Assembly (NCBI GenBank): GCA_010015655.1
Contig: ML976656.1
Span: 1,235,385-1,299,384 of the forward strand
Reading direction: 5' to 3'
DNA from: Bimuria novae-zelandiae CBS 107.79
Taxonomy: Eukaryota > Ascomycota > Dothideomycetes > Pleosporales > Didymosphaeriaceae
Length of the DNA stretch: 64,000 bases
Positions 34,201 to 45,571 of this stretch are shown here, piece by piece. The position numbers were made by a program, and so were the translations under genes. Every line of letters starts with the position of its first letter. Position 1 is the stretch's first letter. A model generated the notes under the pieces. It ran no database searches, had not been told where the DNA came from, and saw only the letters and a list, made by a program, of their open reading frames with translations.

Positions 34201-35484
34201 ATGCCTCAAACCCTCAAACTCGCCTCCGCACAAAGTCGGACGCTCTCCACCACAGCTGAAACCCTTCAAGCGCTGGAACGAACAACTCGCAAGGCCGCAT
34301 CTCAAGGCGTCGACATCATCTTATTCCCGGAAGCCTATCTAGGTGGCTATCCGCGAACATGCACGTTCGGCAACGCGGTAGGAGGGCGCACACCCGAAGG
34401 CCGCGATCAGTTCCTAAACTACTTCCACGCTGCCGTCGATCTAGGCGACACGCCTGCAGGAGCGGGAGAAGACTGGATCGAGCGACGACTAGAATTGCCC
34501 AGGGGCAAAAAGTACCGCGGGGACGGCACGAGAGAGGAGCTTGAGCGCATCGCGCGCGAGACGGGTGTGTTTGTCGTCACGGGACTCGTCGAACGGTGTG
34601 CAGGTACGCTGTACTGCGGTGCGGTTTACGTGTGTCCCCGCCTGGGGGTTCTGGGTAAGAGACGGAAAGTGATGCCGACAGGGAGCGAGCGGATGATCTG
34701 GGGCCAGGGCTCGCCGGCGACGTTGCGCGCTGTTACGACAGAGATCAAGAGCGTGAAATTGTGCATGGCGACGGCGATTTGCTGGGAGAATTACATGCCG
34801 CTATTGAGGCAGGCGCTGTATAGCCAGAATGTTAATCTGTGGTTTGCGCCGACGGCGGATGCGAGGGATACGTGGGCGGGGCTGATGAGGACGATAGGCG
34901 TGGAGGGGAGATGCGTTGTTGTTAGTGCTAACCAGTGCGTTAAGAGGAACCAGCTTCCTGCATGGATCGCTGGGGAGGCATCGAAGGAGGTGGTGGGATC
35001 GGCGAAGCAGATCAATACTGTGGGAACTGTGATAGCGGGGCAAAGCCACAACAGGACGAGGAGGAGAAGCACCATTACCAAAACTGAAGATAATCACGAA
35101 ATCTGCTGGCCCATTCCTGAGGGCAAAGTGAACGGCGACAGCTCGGCTGTGGAAGACGAACCTTCGACCGCTCTCCGAGCCTCACTAGCGGGAAGCAACC
35201 TCATACCAAAAACCAACTCTGCTCCCTCATCCAAAGCCCAAGTAGAGGAGAATCCAAACGCCGACGAGTTCGTCTCCCGGGGTGGTTCATGCATCATCTC
35301 ACCCTTTGGCGAAGTCCTTTCCGGTCCTTTATGGGAGGCCGAAGACGAGATGCTGATCACCGAGATCGATTTCGAGGACTGTGAGAGAGGGCGTCTAGAT
35401 ATGGACGTTGCGGGTAGCTATGGGCGATTGGATAGCTTCCACCTTTCTGTGGATGGCCTGGATTTGAACCCGCCGCCGCAGTGA
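34201..35484 (+). CDS. Nitrilase family protein
   Basis: A carbon-nitrogen hydrolase of the aliphatic/aromatic nitrilase branch, expected to convert nitriles to acids (or amides). The 427-aa intronless frame carries the full catalytic triad: Glu44 ([11 protein letters not shown]), Lys156 ([12 protein letters not shown]) and Cys194 ([14 protein letters not shown]). Relatives usually have HRKLMPT where this protein has KRRKVMPT. The C-terminal catalytic part ([19 protein letters not shown], then EIDFEDC) is preceded by a polar insert of about 100 residues (about 285-385, Ser/Thr/Asn-rich) that is longer than in most nitrilases. The start at 34201 matches the family N-terminus; an upstream in-frame ATG at 34060 would add 47 unrelated residues. 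The natural nitrile is unknown. Confidence 0.9.
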   Translation: MPQTLKLASAQSRTLSTTAETLQALERTTRKAASQGVDIILFPEAYLGGYPRTCTFGNAVGGRTPEGRDQFLNYFHAAVDLGDTPAGAGEDWIERRLELPRGKKYRGDGTREELERIARETGVFVVTGLVERCAGTLYCGAVYVCPRLGVLGKRRKVMPTGSERMIWGQGSPATLRAVTTEIKSVKLCMATAICWENYMPLLRQALYSQNVNLWFAPTADARDTWAGLMRTIGVEGRCVVVSANQCVKRNQLPAWIAGEASKEVVGSAKQINTVGTVIAGQSHNRTRRRSTITKTEDNHEICWPIPEGKVNGDSSAVEDEPSTALRASLAGSNLIPKTNSAPSSKAQVEENPNADEFVSRGGSCIISPFGEVLSGPLWEAEDEMLITEIDFEDCERGRLDMDVAGSYGRLDSFHLSVDGLDLNPPPQ

Positions 35485-35705
35485 GGGGTGTGGTAAGAGA
35501 AGAAGTACGGCTTGATTGTATCATGTGCTAGTTTTACGGTGCCCTGGTAGGATGGATGACTCATAAAGAGAAACTTGGCACGATAAATATAGAACCAGGT
35601 GAAAAGCCTCTCAGTATTGATCGTGGGCCACACTGACACGATTCAAAAGATATGCTGTGTCCCTGCCCTAGTATATACATGGTTCATTCTTCCTCCCCGT
35701 CGTGC

Positions 35706-36338
35706 TCATCCGGTCTTCTGCTCTGCCTTTGCCTTCTCCTCCATCTTCAGCCGCGCGGCCAGAATCATCTCTTCCCGCCGCCGCTGCAGGTTCGCCTGTC
35801 GCTCATTCCTGTCCTGCGACCACGCCTTCCCCTTGGGCTGCTCTTCCACGCTCGTCGTAGCCGCCTGTCCGACCTTGGACATAAGATTGTACCGCGTTAT
35901 CAGATCCGGCTGTGAAGGCTTCGCTGGCTGTCTCGACGCAGGTTGTCTCTGTGCTCCCGTCGGAGTCGCGGTCCGCGAGGGAGGGAGTTGGAATGACACT
36001 GGCGGCTATTCAGAGTCAGCATATCGTTTCTGGAAATGCGTGAGCCATCCTCCAGGCCCGATGCGACTCGCCTCCTGCAAGCTCCTCCCACCGAGCATTG
36101 TTTCCGTAATCGCCTGCGGGTTTCCCCCATTCCGCTGTAGGTTCCACGCTATGGTCCTTCTATCCAGCTGCGGAAAGATTTGTGCCAGCTGGTCTATTTG
36201 CGCAGGGTTTATCCTCCGGTTTGCCGCCAAGGTGGGTGTTGCGGCAGCGCCAGGCTTGTTCAGCCACCATCGTGCGACCAGGACGGTGACGACGAGGAAT
36301 ACGAGAATTTGCGGGATGTTCAGTGTTTGCTCCGTCAT
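35706..36338 (-). CDS. Cue1-like ER-membrane CUE-domain protein, 2 exons
   Basis: Yeast Cue1 anchors and activates the ubiquitin-conjugating enzyme Ubc7 in ER-associated degradation. This protein has the same plan: an N-terminal membrane helix (IPQILVFLVVTVLVARWWL), a CUE ubiquitin-binding domain (INPAQIDQLAQIFPQLDRRT..LQRNGGNPQAITETML) and a C-terminal Ubc7-binding-type helix (AWSQDRNERQANLQRRREEM). Exon 1 is 36338-36068 and exon 2 is 35998-35706. A 69-nt intron (35999-36067) is proposed because reading straight through meets a TAG at 36008-36006 in the same frame. The donor (GTCGCA) is weak, so a real nonsense change is the alternative. The spliced product is 187 aa. Confidence 0.75.
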
Positions 36339-36872
36339 CTTGTGACTGTCTCAAGCGGAGGTTGTGAAGGTCGAGTGGGGTGCGGCGCGCACGTAGGTGT
36401 TGGCGGGCGAGGGAAGCGCTCGGGGTGACTAAGGTATGGCAGATGTAGCCAACTCTCAGCGGTCTAGTGAGTGTATTCTTCACGTGTTCTTTCTTGCTGG
36501 AGGACTATAGGGGCCGTGTGAGGGTGTTGTCGTGCAAGCTGATTGGATTATGTAATACGCGTATGCGGAGTGATTATCAGGCCCCGCCTCGGCTTTAGCT
36601 TCCAAACATTGCCGAATCATTGCCGAACCATCGCCGAACCATTGCCGAACCATTGCCGGTCGCGCACGCCCCTTTCCCCAGCCGCCGTGACCCACATGTT
36701 CCTACACTCGACTCCTCCCCTAGCATTCGCACTGCAATTGCTCACCGCCGCAGCTCCATTGGAGCGTCCACTCCTTTGTAATGCTCTGGTTCGTAATTTT
36801 GTGATACCCCAAATACATTGAATAGCGTAGTGCAGTGATTCGCACTACGCATGCATTGCGGTGGCTACCGCT
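36339..36872. promoter_or_regulatory. Divergent promoter region (Cue1-like gene and RlpA-like gene)
   Basis: About 530 bases between two divergent start codons. It contains a small direct repeat, four or five copies of a CCGAACCATTG-type 11-mer near 36612-36658, which may be a regulatory array or a simple microsatellite. Confidence 0.45.
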
Positions 36873-37645
36873 ATGGAACTGAAGGCGCCGGAGCCGGCGC
36901 ATGGAACCCAGAGTAGTGGATATAGCGCGTCGGGCTGGGAAGCGCCCGAGGAAGGCACGACGACAAGAAAGAGGCCGCTTTTGCACCTGGGCTCGGCACG
37001 TACGCGCTGGGCAATAGCAGACCGCTTCGACCGCGTGTTCCCGCCGTACAAACGATACATAGGATTCCAGCGTCGTATATTTCTGCTCATAATCCTCGCT
37101 GTAATACTCGCCATCATCGCGCTCGCAGTAGGGCTGGGCGTTGGTCTCGGTAATAAGCACAAGTGAGTCTTCCTCACTCATCAATCTTGCGAAGCACCGC
37201 TGACTCAGGCGCTGCACAGAGACCAGAACCTACCCCTTCCTAGCAACACGCAGACATTCACCGGCGATTTGACGTACTACAACCCCGGGCTCGGCGCCTG
37301 TGGCAAAGAGGCCAGTGATGAGGATGCCATCTGCGCCGTGTCGCATATAACCTTCGATGCAGTGCAGAAGGGGAGTGACCCGAATCAGAATCCGCTTTGT
37401 GGGAGGAAGATCAGGGCAAAGCGGGTAAGGGAAGATGGAAAGGAGGTCAGCATTGATGTGACTGTTGTGGATAGATGTGAGTTGCGGTCCCCAAGCATGC
37501 GTAAGCTGTGGGCGAATTCAGTGACTAATGCATTGTAGGCACCGGTTGTCAACCTACTGATATCGATGTTAGTCCTGCCATGTTTGACAAGATGGCGGAT
37601 CATGGTTTGGGGAGGGTAGATGTGACTTGGGCGTGGTTACCATAG
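36873..37645 (+). CDS. Membrane-anchored RlpA-like (double-psi beta-barrel) protein, 3 exons
   Basis: Exons 36873-37162, 37220-37476 and 37539-37645 (introns 57 and 62 nt) give a 217-aa protein. The N-terminal 65 residues are cytoplasmic-like and polar. One transmembrane helix follows (about 67-93, FLLIILAVILAIIALAVGLG), then a small extracellular double-psi beta-barrel domain: FTGDLTYYNPGLGACGK, SHITFDAV, NPLCGRKIRAKR, VTVVDRCTGC, DIDVSPAMFDKMAD and VTWAWLP. This is the RlpA/barwin/expansin-like fold, which binds cell-wall polysaccharide. Type II topology would place the domain in the wall space. Most fungal relatives are secreted; the membrane anchor is a known variant. Enzymatic activity is not implied. 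Confidence 0.88.
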
Positions 37646-37802
37646 GTATGAGATATGCGATCAAGTGCAGCATCGAGTCACCTCCGCGTCACCAATCCCA
37701 ACGGTACTTTGACTCAAAAAGGCCATACGCAACGTCTATCAGGCGCTTTTAATACAGCTGTTTGTTACATACGCACCATTGTCTCTTAACCTGCAGGTGT
37801 TC

Positions 37803-40800
37803 ATGTCTTCCTTCACTCGCTCGCGCCATTTTCTTGAACGGGATATGCCTAACATGAACCCTTTTGCAAAGAGTAAGAACCCTCTACCGAGCAACAAACA
37901 ATCCAAGCTACAAATCTCTGCACCCATCACCATTCCGGCTGACACCAGGGATAATCACAGGTCGCCAGAGTTTGCACTCACCAGCCCCAGCACTATATCC
38001 TCGTTCGAGAAAGGAGTTTCGGAACAACAACCTGAGGGCACTGAGACGCCAGACCTCGAAGGGAGATTACCGGAGCCCGGGGCACAAGAAGAGTGTCTGG
38101 GCTCGAATCCATCCTCACTGGACACACTGCATCCTTGTAGAGGGATGGATCCAGATATGCGGGACGCACCGCCGCTCCCTGAGCCATTGAAGTATCGCCA
38201 GGCAGATCCCCCGACGAGTAATCCTTACGAAGGCAATCTCGCCGGGATGCAAGAGCACAGTATAGACACATATGACTATGAGAAAAGAGATTTTGGAGAG
38301 CAGTCCAGGCCCATCGACGCGTATGACTCCGAGAAGAGAGGATTCGGAGAACAATCCAGGCAGATGTCATACAATTCGCCACAACCATATCATGCTGGCC
38401 AAGAACACACTCCCTACGCCCCACCAGCCCCAGGTCTCGCTACACGAACCTCCACTGACCGCACAGCCATCGACAACACTCTCCACCCGCCACTAGAGAA
38501 GCATTCTAAGTTCGTCGAGATAGGGCTCGACGACGACCAGGTGGACTCATCCGTACCCAGCGTGCACCACGTCGACCCCGCCCGTCTGAAGCCCAACATA
38601 CCCAGTGGTTACCGCAAATACTTCTCCAAGGCGTACTGGGCGCAGTACAACGGCAGCGAGTACCGTGTCGAGAAGGCGAAGAAGTACGCACGCGCAGTCT
38701 ACGCGCGCAAGTACAAGATAATTTTTTGGATCATCATCGTTGTCGTTATTGTCGTGCTCGCGATCAACTTGCGCCCCTATATCGTCAGCCTGTGGAATCT
38801 GAAGAAGTACCTCGATGAGAACTTGGGCCAATTTAAGGAGTGGAAGGATAAGATTGATGGGTTTAAGGGTAAAGTGGAGGGCAAGTTTAAGGATTGGCTG
38901 GGTAACGGGAAGGAGCTTGTCGACGATGTGAACGACAAGATTGTGGGTATGGCGCAGAAGTTGGTTGCAACACGAATGAGGGTATTGATATTCTGAATAA
39001 ATCAGTGGGAAAGTTCGGTGTGAAGATTAAGCATGTGGAACTCGGTCACCGGGGCGTTGGTGGTGCACTTGCGGGGAGGGGCGCAGGTGGGATGATCGCG
39101 AGCACCAGCAGATTCATAGGTCGCGATGCCGCGACGGTAAGGTTCGCGACGCCAGCGGCTTTTCCTACCGCCACGGTGGCAACGCCGATGGCTACTTTCC
39201 TCTCACCCGGTCCGCGCATGGAGAAGCGGTCTCCTTTTTTTTTTTTTTTTTTTTTTAGAGAACTTCTGGGCTTGGATAGGCCTGCGGCAGATATAACGAG
39301 TTCCACGATCGAGACATCGACTTCTGCGAGCTCAACGGCAGTTTCATCATCGAGTTCGTCTATCAAGCCTGTTTCCGACACATTCCCTATCGAGCAACAG
39401 AACAGTGTGTCTGGTCGACGTCTCAACACCCCCCTGCCGTTTCTTCTAGCAGCTGACTTCATCCGTCTCGCCCGCGGTACGGAACTGGAAACTCCTCCTA
39501 CGCTGACTGTCCCGCCGCAGACGCAGACGATCGCGCCGATCGCGCCGACCGATGAGCAGCATTTCGAATCCACCACCGCGCCAGACTCGTCTTTCACGGT
39601 AGATCTTGAGGAGACGAAAGGCAAAGGCGAAAATGGAGGCGGTGCTAAGGAAAGCTACTCGAAACCGAACCCAACAACAGATTTGGACCACAAATGCGGA
39701 GCCAACTACACAAATCCTGCCCTTGCTCAGCGCAATCTCCTTCCCCATCCATTCCTTGTGCTGGGTAACGCTATTAGCTTTGTGCGGGGCGTGTCCGCTG
39801 GGAGGAAAAAGTCACACAAAGACAAAGACTACCAGTGTTACGGAAACTGCACGAGTCCAGCTCTGGGTCGGCGCGATATGATTCCTTACCCGTTTGTGGT
39901 GCTGGGGAATTTGATTAGGGTTGTGCGTAGCGAGGACGTGTCGCAGACAAGTTCGTGCTCGTCAACGTCGACGGTGACGGTGACTTCGACGATTAAGATT
40001 GGTAAACGATCGCAAAGCAGCCAAATTACGAATACACTGCTTTCGTTCATAGGGAATGCGACGAAACCGTGGTTGCCTTGTCCAGAGCCGACGAGTGGCA
40101 ATTTCACATGTCGTTGCTGTAACAAGGCAGATACCGTATTAGATGCGGTCAACTGTCTGGAAGAAGGGATCCCTGGCAATACTCAGAGCGTAAATGCTAT
40201 GAAAGCATCGTGTCTCGATAACATTGTAATACGTCATTCTTACATAGAGGCCTTTGGCATAATTACGACATGCTCTGGACGAATACATCGATGCTAACCA
40301 CGACGACTGCGGCGACAGTGACCACTACGATGCCCGGGGCTACTCCTTCGCTTGAAGCACGTGGAGATGAGTGGGGCATTTGTCTACAAGAAACAAATCG
40401 TATGAAGGCCATGACATGTTGTAGCCAGCGATCCGAAACAAAATCAGATGAACAGATGTGTGCAAATATGTATCACATGAGGCATCCTAGTTTTCGGCGA
40501 GCGAGGCGGGATGTATCTTCCGACTAACAGATGTATAGCAGTCAAAGCACGGACGCAGCGTCGTCCAGAAGGATCGTACAACCGTATAACAAATTCGGCA
40601 CCATATCGATCGACACATTATCGACTTCAATCGAAGCAGCACCAGTGACCAGTACGACGACAGGAGCTACTCCTTCGCTTCGTCGACGTCAAGATGGACT
40701 ATTCCAGGATTGTCCACACCAACCGGATCGAAAAACTGCAGAAGTGTGCTGTGCGAAATTGGAAAAACTCGCCGCCGGTGAGTGTCTGTCATTCTTGCAA

Positions 40801-41187
40801 AAAGTTGCTTTCAAGAGAGATGGTGAAGAGGATGTGGTTGGCAAGCTTGATTCGATGTCGAAGGGGGCGATTGGGGCCACTTCTTCGCTTCACTCACGTT
40901 CCGGAAGTCTTTTCGGCCACAGCGAATGCCTCAAGTCACCTGATTGCAGGTGCTGCAAAGACCTGAATGGCAAAGATGCTGCTATTCAGTGCTATAACGA
41001 TGCGCTTTCCCTTCAAACTTCGATGTCTACAAGTACAGCACTAGTAGCTAGGTTCAGGTCGGTATCAATGTCGACCCCGACGGGATTGGCTTCTGCAATA
41101 AACAGGCCACGTAAAATCGACGCCGATTATTACGAAGACATGCCAGATTGTAAGGAATCAATCAGCGCCTCCAACGGTAAGTAATAC
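37803..41187 (+). CDS. Large modular Cys-rich membrane protein, gene model partly unresolved, 3' end cut by hAT
   Basis: Not recognised. Exon 1 (37803-38946) encodes a long polar N-terminus and one transmembrane helix (about residue 305-328). A good 59-nt intron (38947-39005) joins it to a frame open to 40297. That part has four related segments, each a basic residue pair or Arg followed by a hydrophobic stretch (e.g. RRDMIPYPFVVLGNLIRVVR). Then come four Cys modules of the plan C..CC..C, with linkers such as TTTMPGATPSL and TTTGATPSLRRR. The frame moves by one near 40222-40295 (short intron or indel), and a stop at 40525 is avoided by a 69-nt intron (40470-40538). The last codons before 41163 are cut by the hAT insertion. 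A membrane-tethered precursor cleaved at basic sites is possible; function unknown. Confidence 0.5.
39235..39256. repeat. Homopolymer of 22 T inside the open frame
   Basis: A run of 22 T within the modular Cys-rich gene codes for seven Phe in the frame that stays open. It ends in TAG and so resembles a polypyrimidine tract, but splicing there from the best upstream donor (39137) would break the downstream frame. Length change by slippage would switch the frame. Confidence 0.85.
41155..41162. repeat. hAT target-site duplication, left copy
   Basis: GAATCAAT directly before the left end of the hAT element. The identical 8 bp follow the right end at 52159-52166. An 8-bp duplication is diagnostic for hAT transposons. 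Confidence 0.93.
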
Positions 41188-41760
41188 GGTTAGTACTGTA
41201 CGGCTGAGTAGGGTGAATTAGGCGTACGTACCGTAGAGAGGTGCCCACCGTACGAGGCACCGTACCGTACTGGATTTGACGCCGTATTACTGTCTATATG
41301 TCCCAAACAAGAAGGAGGCATAAGTTGAGCGTTAGGGAGGCTAGATCTGGCGGATCTGGCAGATCTGGCAGGGCCAGCTAATTAGACTTTAGATAGGCTT
41401 ATATAGAGCAAATTAAGTAGCGCTTCCCTTAGCTATTATTATATCTCTTTATATAATTATTAGCGCGTTTTCTATTAAAATATTTATATTTTAAATTACT
41501 TTATAAAGTACGCGCGTATCTTAAGGATTTTAATAGTTTTTACTATTAATATAATTACTATTTATACTTTTATAGCGCGAAGACCTAACACGTTAGCTAG
41601 CTCCTTATAATCCTTATTATTATTAATCTATCCCTCTTATAAGTATCCCGGCGGCAACTTAGGCAGGGCGTTTTATATAGACTAGTATAAACTCTAGCAT
41701 GGCACCTAGAAGCTGGATAGTGCGCGCGTTGGTTACGGCGTGTAGTATAAGTTAAATATC

Positions 41761-42051
41761 TTGGGAGGTCGCAAACCTGCACCTATCTGGCGATATGGAG
41801 CTAAGTTGAGTTACCTAAACGATGATCTAGTCAGCCAAAAGCTGTTCTTTCTGTGTGAGAAATGCCATACTACCAGAACGCCTGTCTGCTTGTTCGATTT
41901 GGGTCATGGCACTGCGCATATAAAGTTTCACCTGCGGAAGGCTCACCAAATCAATCCTGACGCCAGCCTCATGCCACCCACCGTAGGTATATTATTAGAT
42001 CTATTTAAGAAAGCTACGGACGCTAATTCTATTATATATTATTTATTATAG
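41761..42051 (+). pseudogene. hAT transposase N-terminal part (BED zinc finger)
   Basis: An open stretch reading IWRYGAKLSYLNDD then FLCEKCHTTRT..GTAHIKFHLRKAHQINP, which is the CxxC..H..H arrangement of the BED finger at the start of fungal hAT transposases. It ends in RIPed sequence. It belongs with the C-terminal piece near 51.4-51.8 kb. Confidence 0.75.
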
Positions 42052-42736
42052 TAAGAAAAGGAGCTATTAAAGGCGTATATTAACTAGATAATCCTTTATA
42101 ATTTAAGCTTCTTAATAGCAACGTTAGTAGCTAGTAAAAGCTTATTAATATAAAACTAAATAGATCTGCTGCACGCCCTACTATCTAGCGCTACTACACT
42201 TTCTAGATACGTAAAAAAAGGTATGGCGGAGAGGAAAGATAATATATAAAAGCTTTTACGCGCAGAGTAGAGTAAAATAAGTATAAGTTATAATATAACG
42301 TACCTGGCAAGCGTGCTGATCAGGCAAGCGAGCTAATCACTCTGCCAAGACCACACCAAAATCAATACTCTACACGATAATATAGAACGCGCATAAACTA
42401 TTATTAAAAATTATAGTAAGCTAATCTATTTAGAATCTAGTTTTACTTATTTCTTATGTGTGCGTAAGTTATACCTAGCCTTACTATAGCGCCTATAGCG
42501 TTATTAAGTAGACTTACCTTAATTAGTGCGCGCCCTTATCTTCGCCTTTTTTTATTACTACGCGCCCTAAACTCCTTTAAAGTAGTTAGTTACTAGCCTT
42601 TTTTAATAATAAAAACTTTATCCTACTATAATTACTCTCTCTTATATAATTTTTTTTATATAGTAGCCTTATTAGTAGCCTAAAGCTTAGTAATTTATTT
42701 CCGCGCTAATACTAACTTATACGCTATTATTACTAT

Positions 42737-42741
42737 ACCTT
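42737..42741. repeat. Copia target-site duplication, left copy
   Basis: ACCTT immediately before the left LTR; the same five bases follow the right LTR at 48560-48564. A 5-bp duplication is expected for Copia integrase. Confidence 0.9.
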
Positions 42742-42983
42742 TGTTGATACGGCAATAGGCTGTTGGATCAAGACTTCGTTGCAACGATATGGTGTTGATT
42801 TAATTCTTAATTGCAGATCTATTGTGGTGGGCTGTTGTAAGAAGTATTTATCGAGCGTGGTTTGTCCCCTGCTAGCCTAATTAGGACTAGCGCAACAAAC
42901 CACAGGTAAACTACGCAATAAACTGTAGGCAAACTATATAGTAGTAAAAGCCGTAGCAGTGTTACGCAGGTTTGAAGCTAACA
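42742..42983 (-). repeat. Copia 3' LTR
   Basis: 242 bp starting TGTTGATACGG and ending GCTAACA. It aligns end to end with the other LTR, with scattered C/T and G/A differences of the RIP type. Confidence 0.92.
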
Positions 42984-44245
42984 CTGGCTATCTTTTCTTT
43001 TATGCTATATGTGGCCAGTTTAGCCTAGAACGCTTAAATCTGTAATAAAACACAATCTGTAATAGTTGCTAGTTTTTTAACCAGACTAGCGCTGGTGCGC
43101 GTTCTCTTAGTGCCTATCTTACTGCTCCTTTTGTAGACTTACTACTTCTTACTATCGTAATTATACTCTAGGGTGTTAACTTTAGCACGATTAACCCAGC
43201 CTTGCACGCGAAGCTTAAGCTAGTTATAGTTAATAAGATGCTCTATAGCTAAGTTAGAGCTAGCCTTAGTTATTAAGTTTGCTAGATTGTCACGTCTATT
43301 AATCTAGCGGATGTCTATGAGATTATTGCGCTTATAGGCCTTACGTAGAGCTATAATATTAATTATAAGGCGCTTCTCCTTAGTAGTGCCGAGCTTAATA
43401 AGGTAATTATATAAGGAGCGTGAGTTAGTGCACATGACAATAGAGACATTAGGGAGGTTAAGTTACTACATAATTATATTAATTATACTACTAATTATAA
43501 TTATAATGTCGACTCTATAGGCTATCGCGTAGATCTTAGATGCAAGGACGCTGCGAGTAACGCGCTTATACTTAATAGATAACTAGTAGATAATATTGCT
43601 AGTAAACTTAAAGTTACAATCGCTATCTTTAGTCTTATTACTAAGCGTGATTACGAAGCCTATTTATAATAATATATCCTTATTATTAGTAAATAATACG
43701 TTAATAAAGGCGTATAGCTTTAAGTTGCTTAAGTCTAGTGGGATAAAGTTAAGGCCGCGAGTAATATTCTCCTTTTACTAGATAATGCGCTTATTTAATC
43801 TAGCAATTTCTTCTTTTATAGGCTCACTCGCTTAGGCTGTGGCGGCGAGGTCGAAGCTCGCCTTAGGTTAACAGATTATCGTAATGTAAGCACCTCGAGC
43901 GCGCTGTTAAATGCATAATTACTTATTATTAGCTATTTTTAGCTTCTTATCTTACTTCTTCTAGCGCAGAGTAATAGCGCGATTATTATTATTAAGCTTA
44001 ATAATATAGCTATTAAAGTTAATTTGCGTATCTAGTAAGAGAAACTGCTTAGGCTTGGCCTTAAAACGTAGCTCTTAGTCCTTAAGGTCTACAAAAGCTT
44101 TATTAGACAGACTAAGCGTGTCGTTAGTTTGCATGCCAACAATGCCAAAGCACTTACTACTAGCCTTACTAATAAGCAGGCATAGATTATAAGTAGATGT
44201 TATTATGTAGAGAGTCTTATTGTGGTGTTTATTATACGTTAACCA

Positions 44246-44455
44246 CTAATAGGCACTTGCTTTAGCAATGCCGTACAGCGGCTTAATAATAACTATAACT
44301 ATGTTTATTAGATAACTTTCCTTAAGCTGGGCTGGTATGTCAGCCACAATAGTACGCTGGAGTGGATCATCCGATTGCGTATAGGCCTGAGTGATGTCAC
44401 GGAGCCAGAGGTACATGCCCAGCTTTAACAGTGATGGTGCTAGAGCGATAATCAC
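44246..44455 (-). pseudogene. Copia reverse transcriptase fragment
   Basis: Open piece of the RVT_2-type reverse transcriptase: LRDITQAYTQSDDPLQRTIV followed by a VKPLYG-like motif (IIKPLYGIAKA). The catalytic YADD part is not readable because of RIP. Confidence 0.85.
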
Positions 44456-45163
44456 ACGCTGGCTTGCACGCTGGATAGTGGGAGACTATATTAAGACAAG
44501 CTTCTTGTCGTTATCAGCATATTCTTAGATAACAAGATAAGACTTCTTATACGGGCGATTAGTAGTCTTGCCCTTAACTTTATTAATAATACGTAACTTA
44601 AAGATGCGGACCTTATTATAACAGTAAGGACTATACTTCTTAAAGCGAAAGACACCTTATGTTATAAAGGCGTTAATCTCTACCTTTATAGATACTTTAA
44701 ATAGTTACCCTAGTATTATAATCTTACTAACTACTCGTAGCTTCTTAGCTAGGATAAAATTATCACGCTTACGTTAATTAAGGTTAACTATAGTAGTTAT
44801 AACTTTATTAGGTTTTAGCTTGTTCCTTAAGCCTTTTAGCCTACCGCGCTTACGCTTGGGCGCGGGCTCCTCTATAATAGAAGTAAAATTATTGTTAGAG
44901 CCACTATTGTCCTTGTCCTCTGCGGGAGGGGTAATAATAGTTATATCGTCTGCATGATACGGGCGCACTACGGTAATGCGGAAGGTAACTTATTTATTAT
45001 TAATTTTAATAACTACGGATTACTTATTAACGTGGAGGGCGATTATCTAATGCGGGCTAGACTATTTATAGTTCTTTTACTAGACCTTAACGCTGCTTAG
45101 GATAAGTAATAGTAAGATATTAGTTACGTTAGGACTATTACAAGTTGCAAGAGCCTTATTAAC

Positions 45164-45571
45164 TTAGCGCTTTGCCTTAATCTTACGCACTTTAGCTATT
45201 GCTTTACGCACTGCAGCGCCGCGGGCGGTAATAGATAGCAATAGTAGTGATTTCTTTAATAAGCGAGGATATGCTCCAAAGACAAGAAGAGTTAAGACAA
45301 GTCCGTTAGGACCTGCGGTGTCATTAACAGCCTTAACAGCCATCTGCAAGATATGTTCAGGAGCGATTATACGTCTAACGTTTACAGAAATTACCCTATA
45401 AGCACGGCGGATAGGAGTATAATAGCGCTTAACCTTACTAATTAAATAATATGCCTCTACCGGGACTTCCTTAACCTTAATTATAAGTAACGTAGCGTTA
45501 TTAATAAACTTATTAGTAATAAAGTTCTTGCCAGCATCTGTCTTAATAACGTTAGAAGGACTAACGTACAT
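45164..45571 (-). pseudogene. Copia integrase fragment
   Basis: 135 open codons of the integrase core. TDAGKNFITNKF contains the second catalytic Asp, and the glutamate region is altered from the usual GKVERYH to SKVKRYY, a Glu-to-Lys change as expected from RIP. The conserved MAVKAVNDTAGPNGLVLTLL and FGAYPR follow. The enzyme would be inactive. Confidence 0.88.

Noticed and set aside
38940..39010. Frameshift mutation between the two long frames of the Cys-rich gene
   Set aside because: A 59-nt intron (38947-39005) with GTATGG donor and CAG acceptor joins the frames exactly, so a lesion is not needed.
39137..39258. Intron using the T22 run as its polypyrimidine tract
   Set aside because: A good donor (GTAAGG) exists, but the 122-nt removal would put the downstream exon out of the long open frame.
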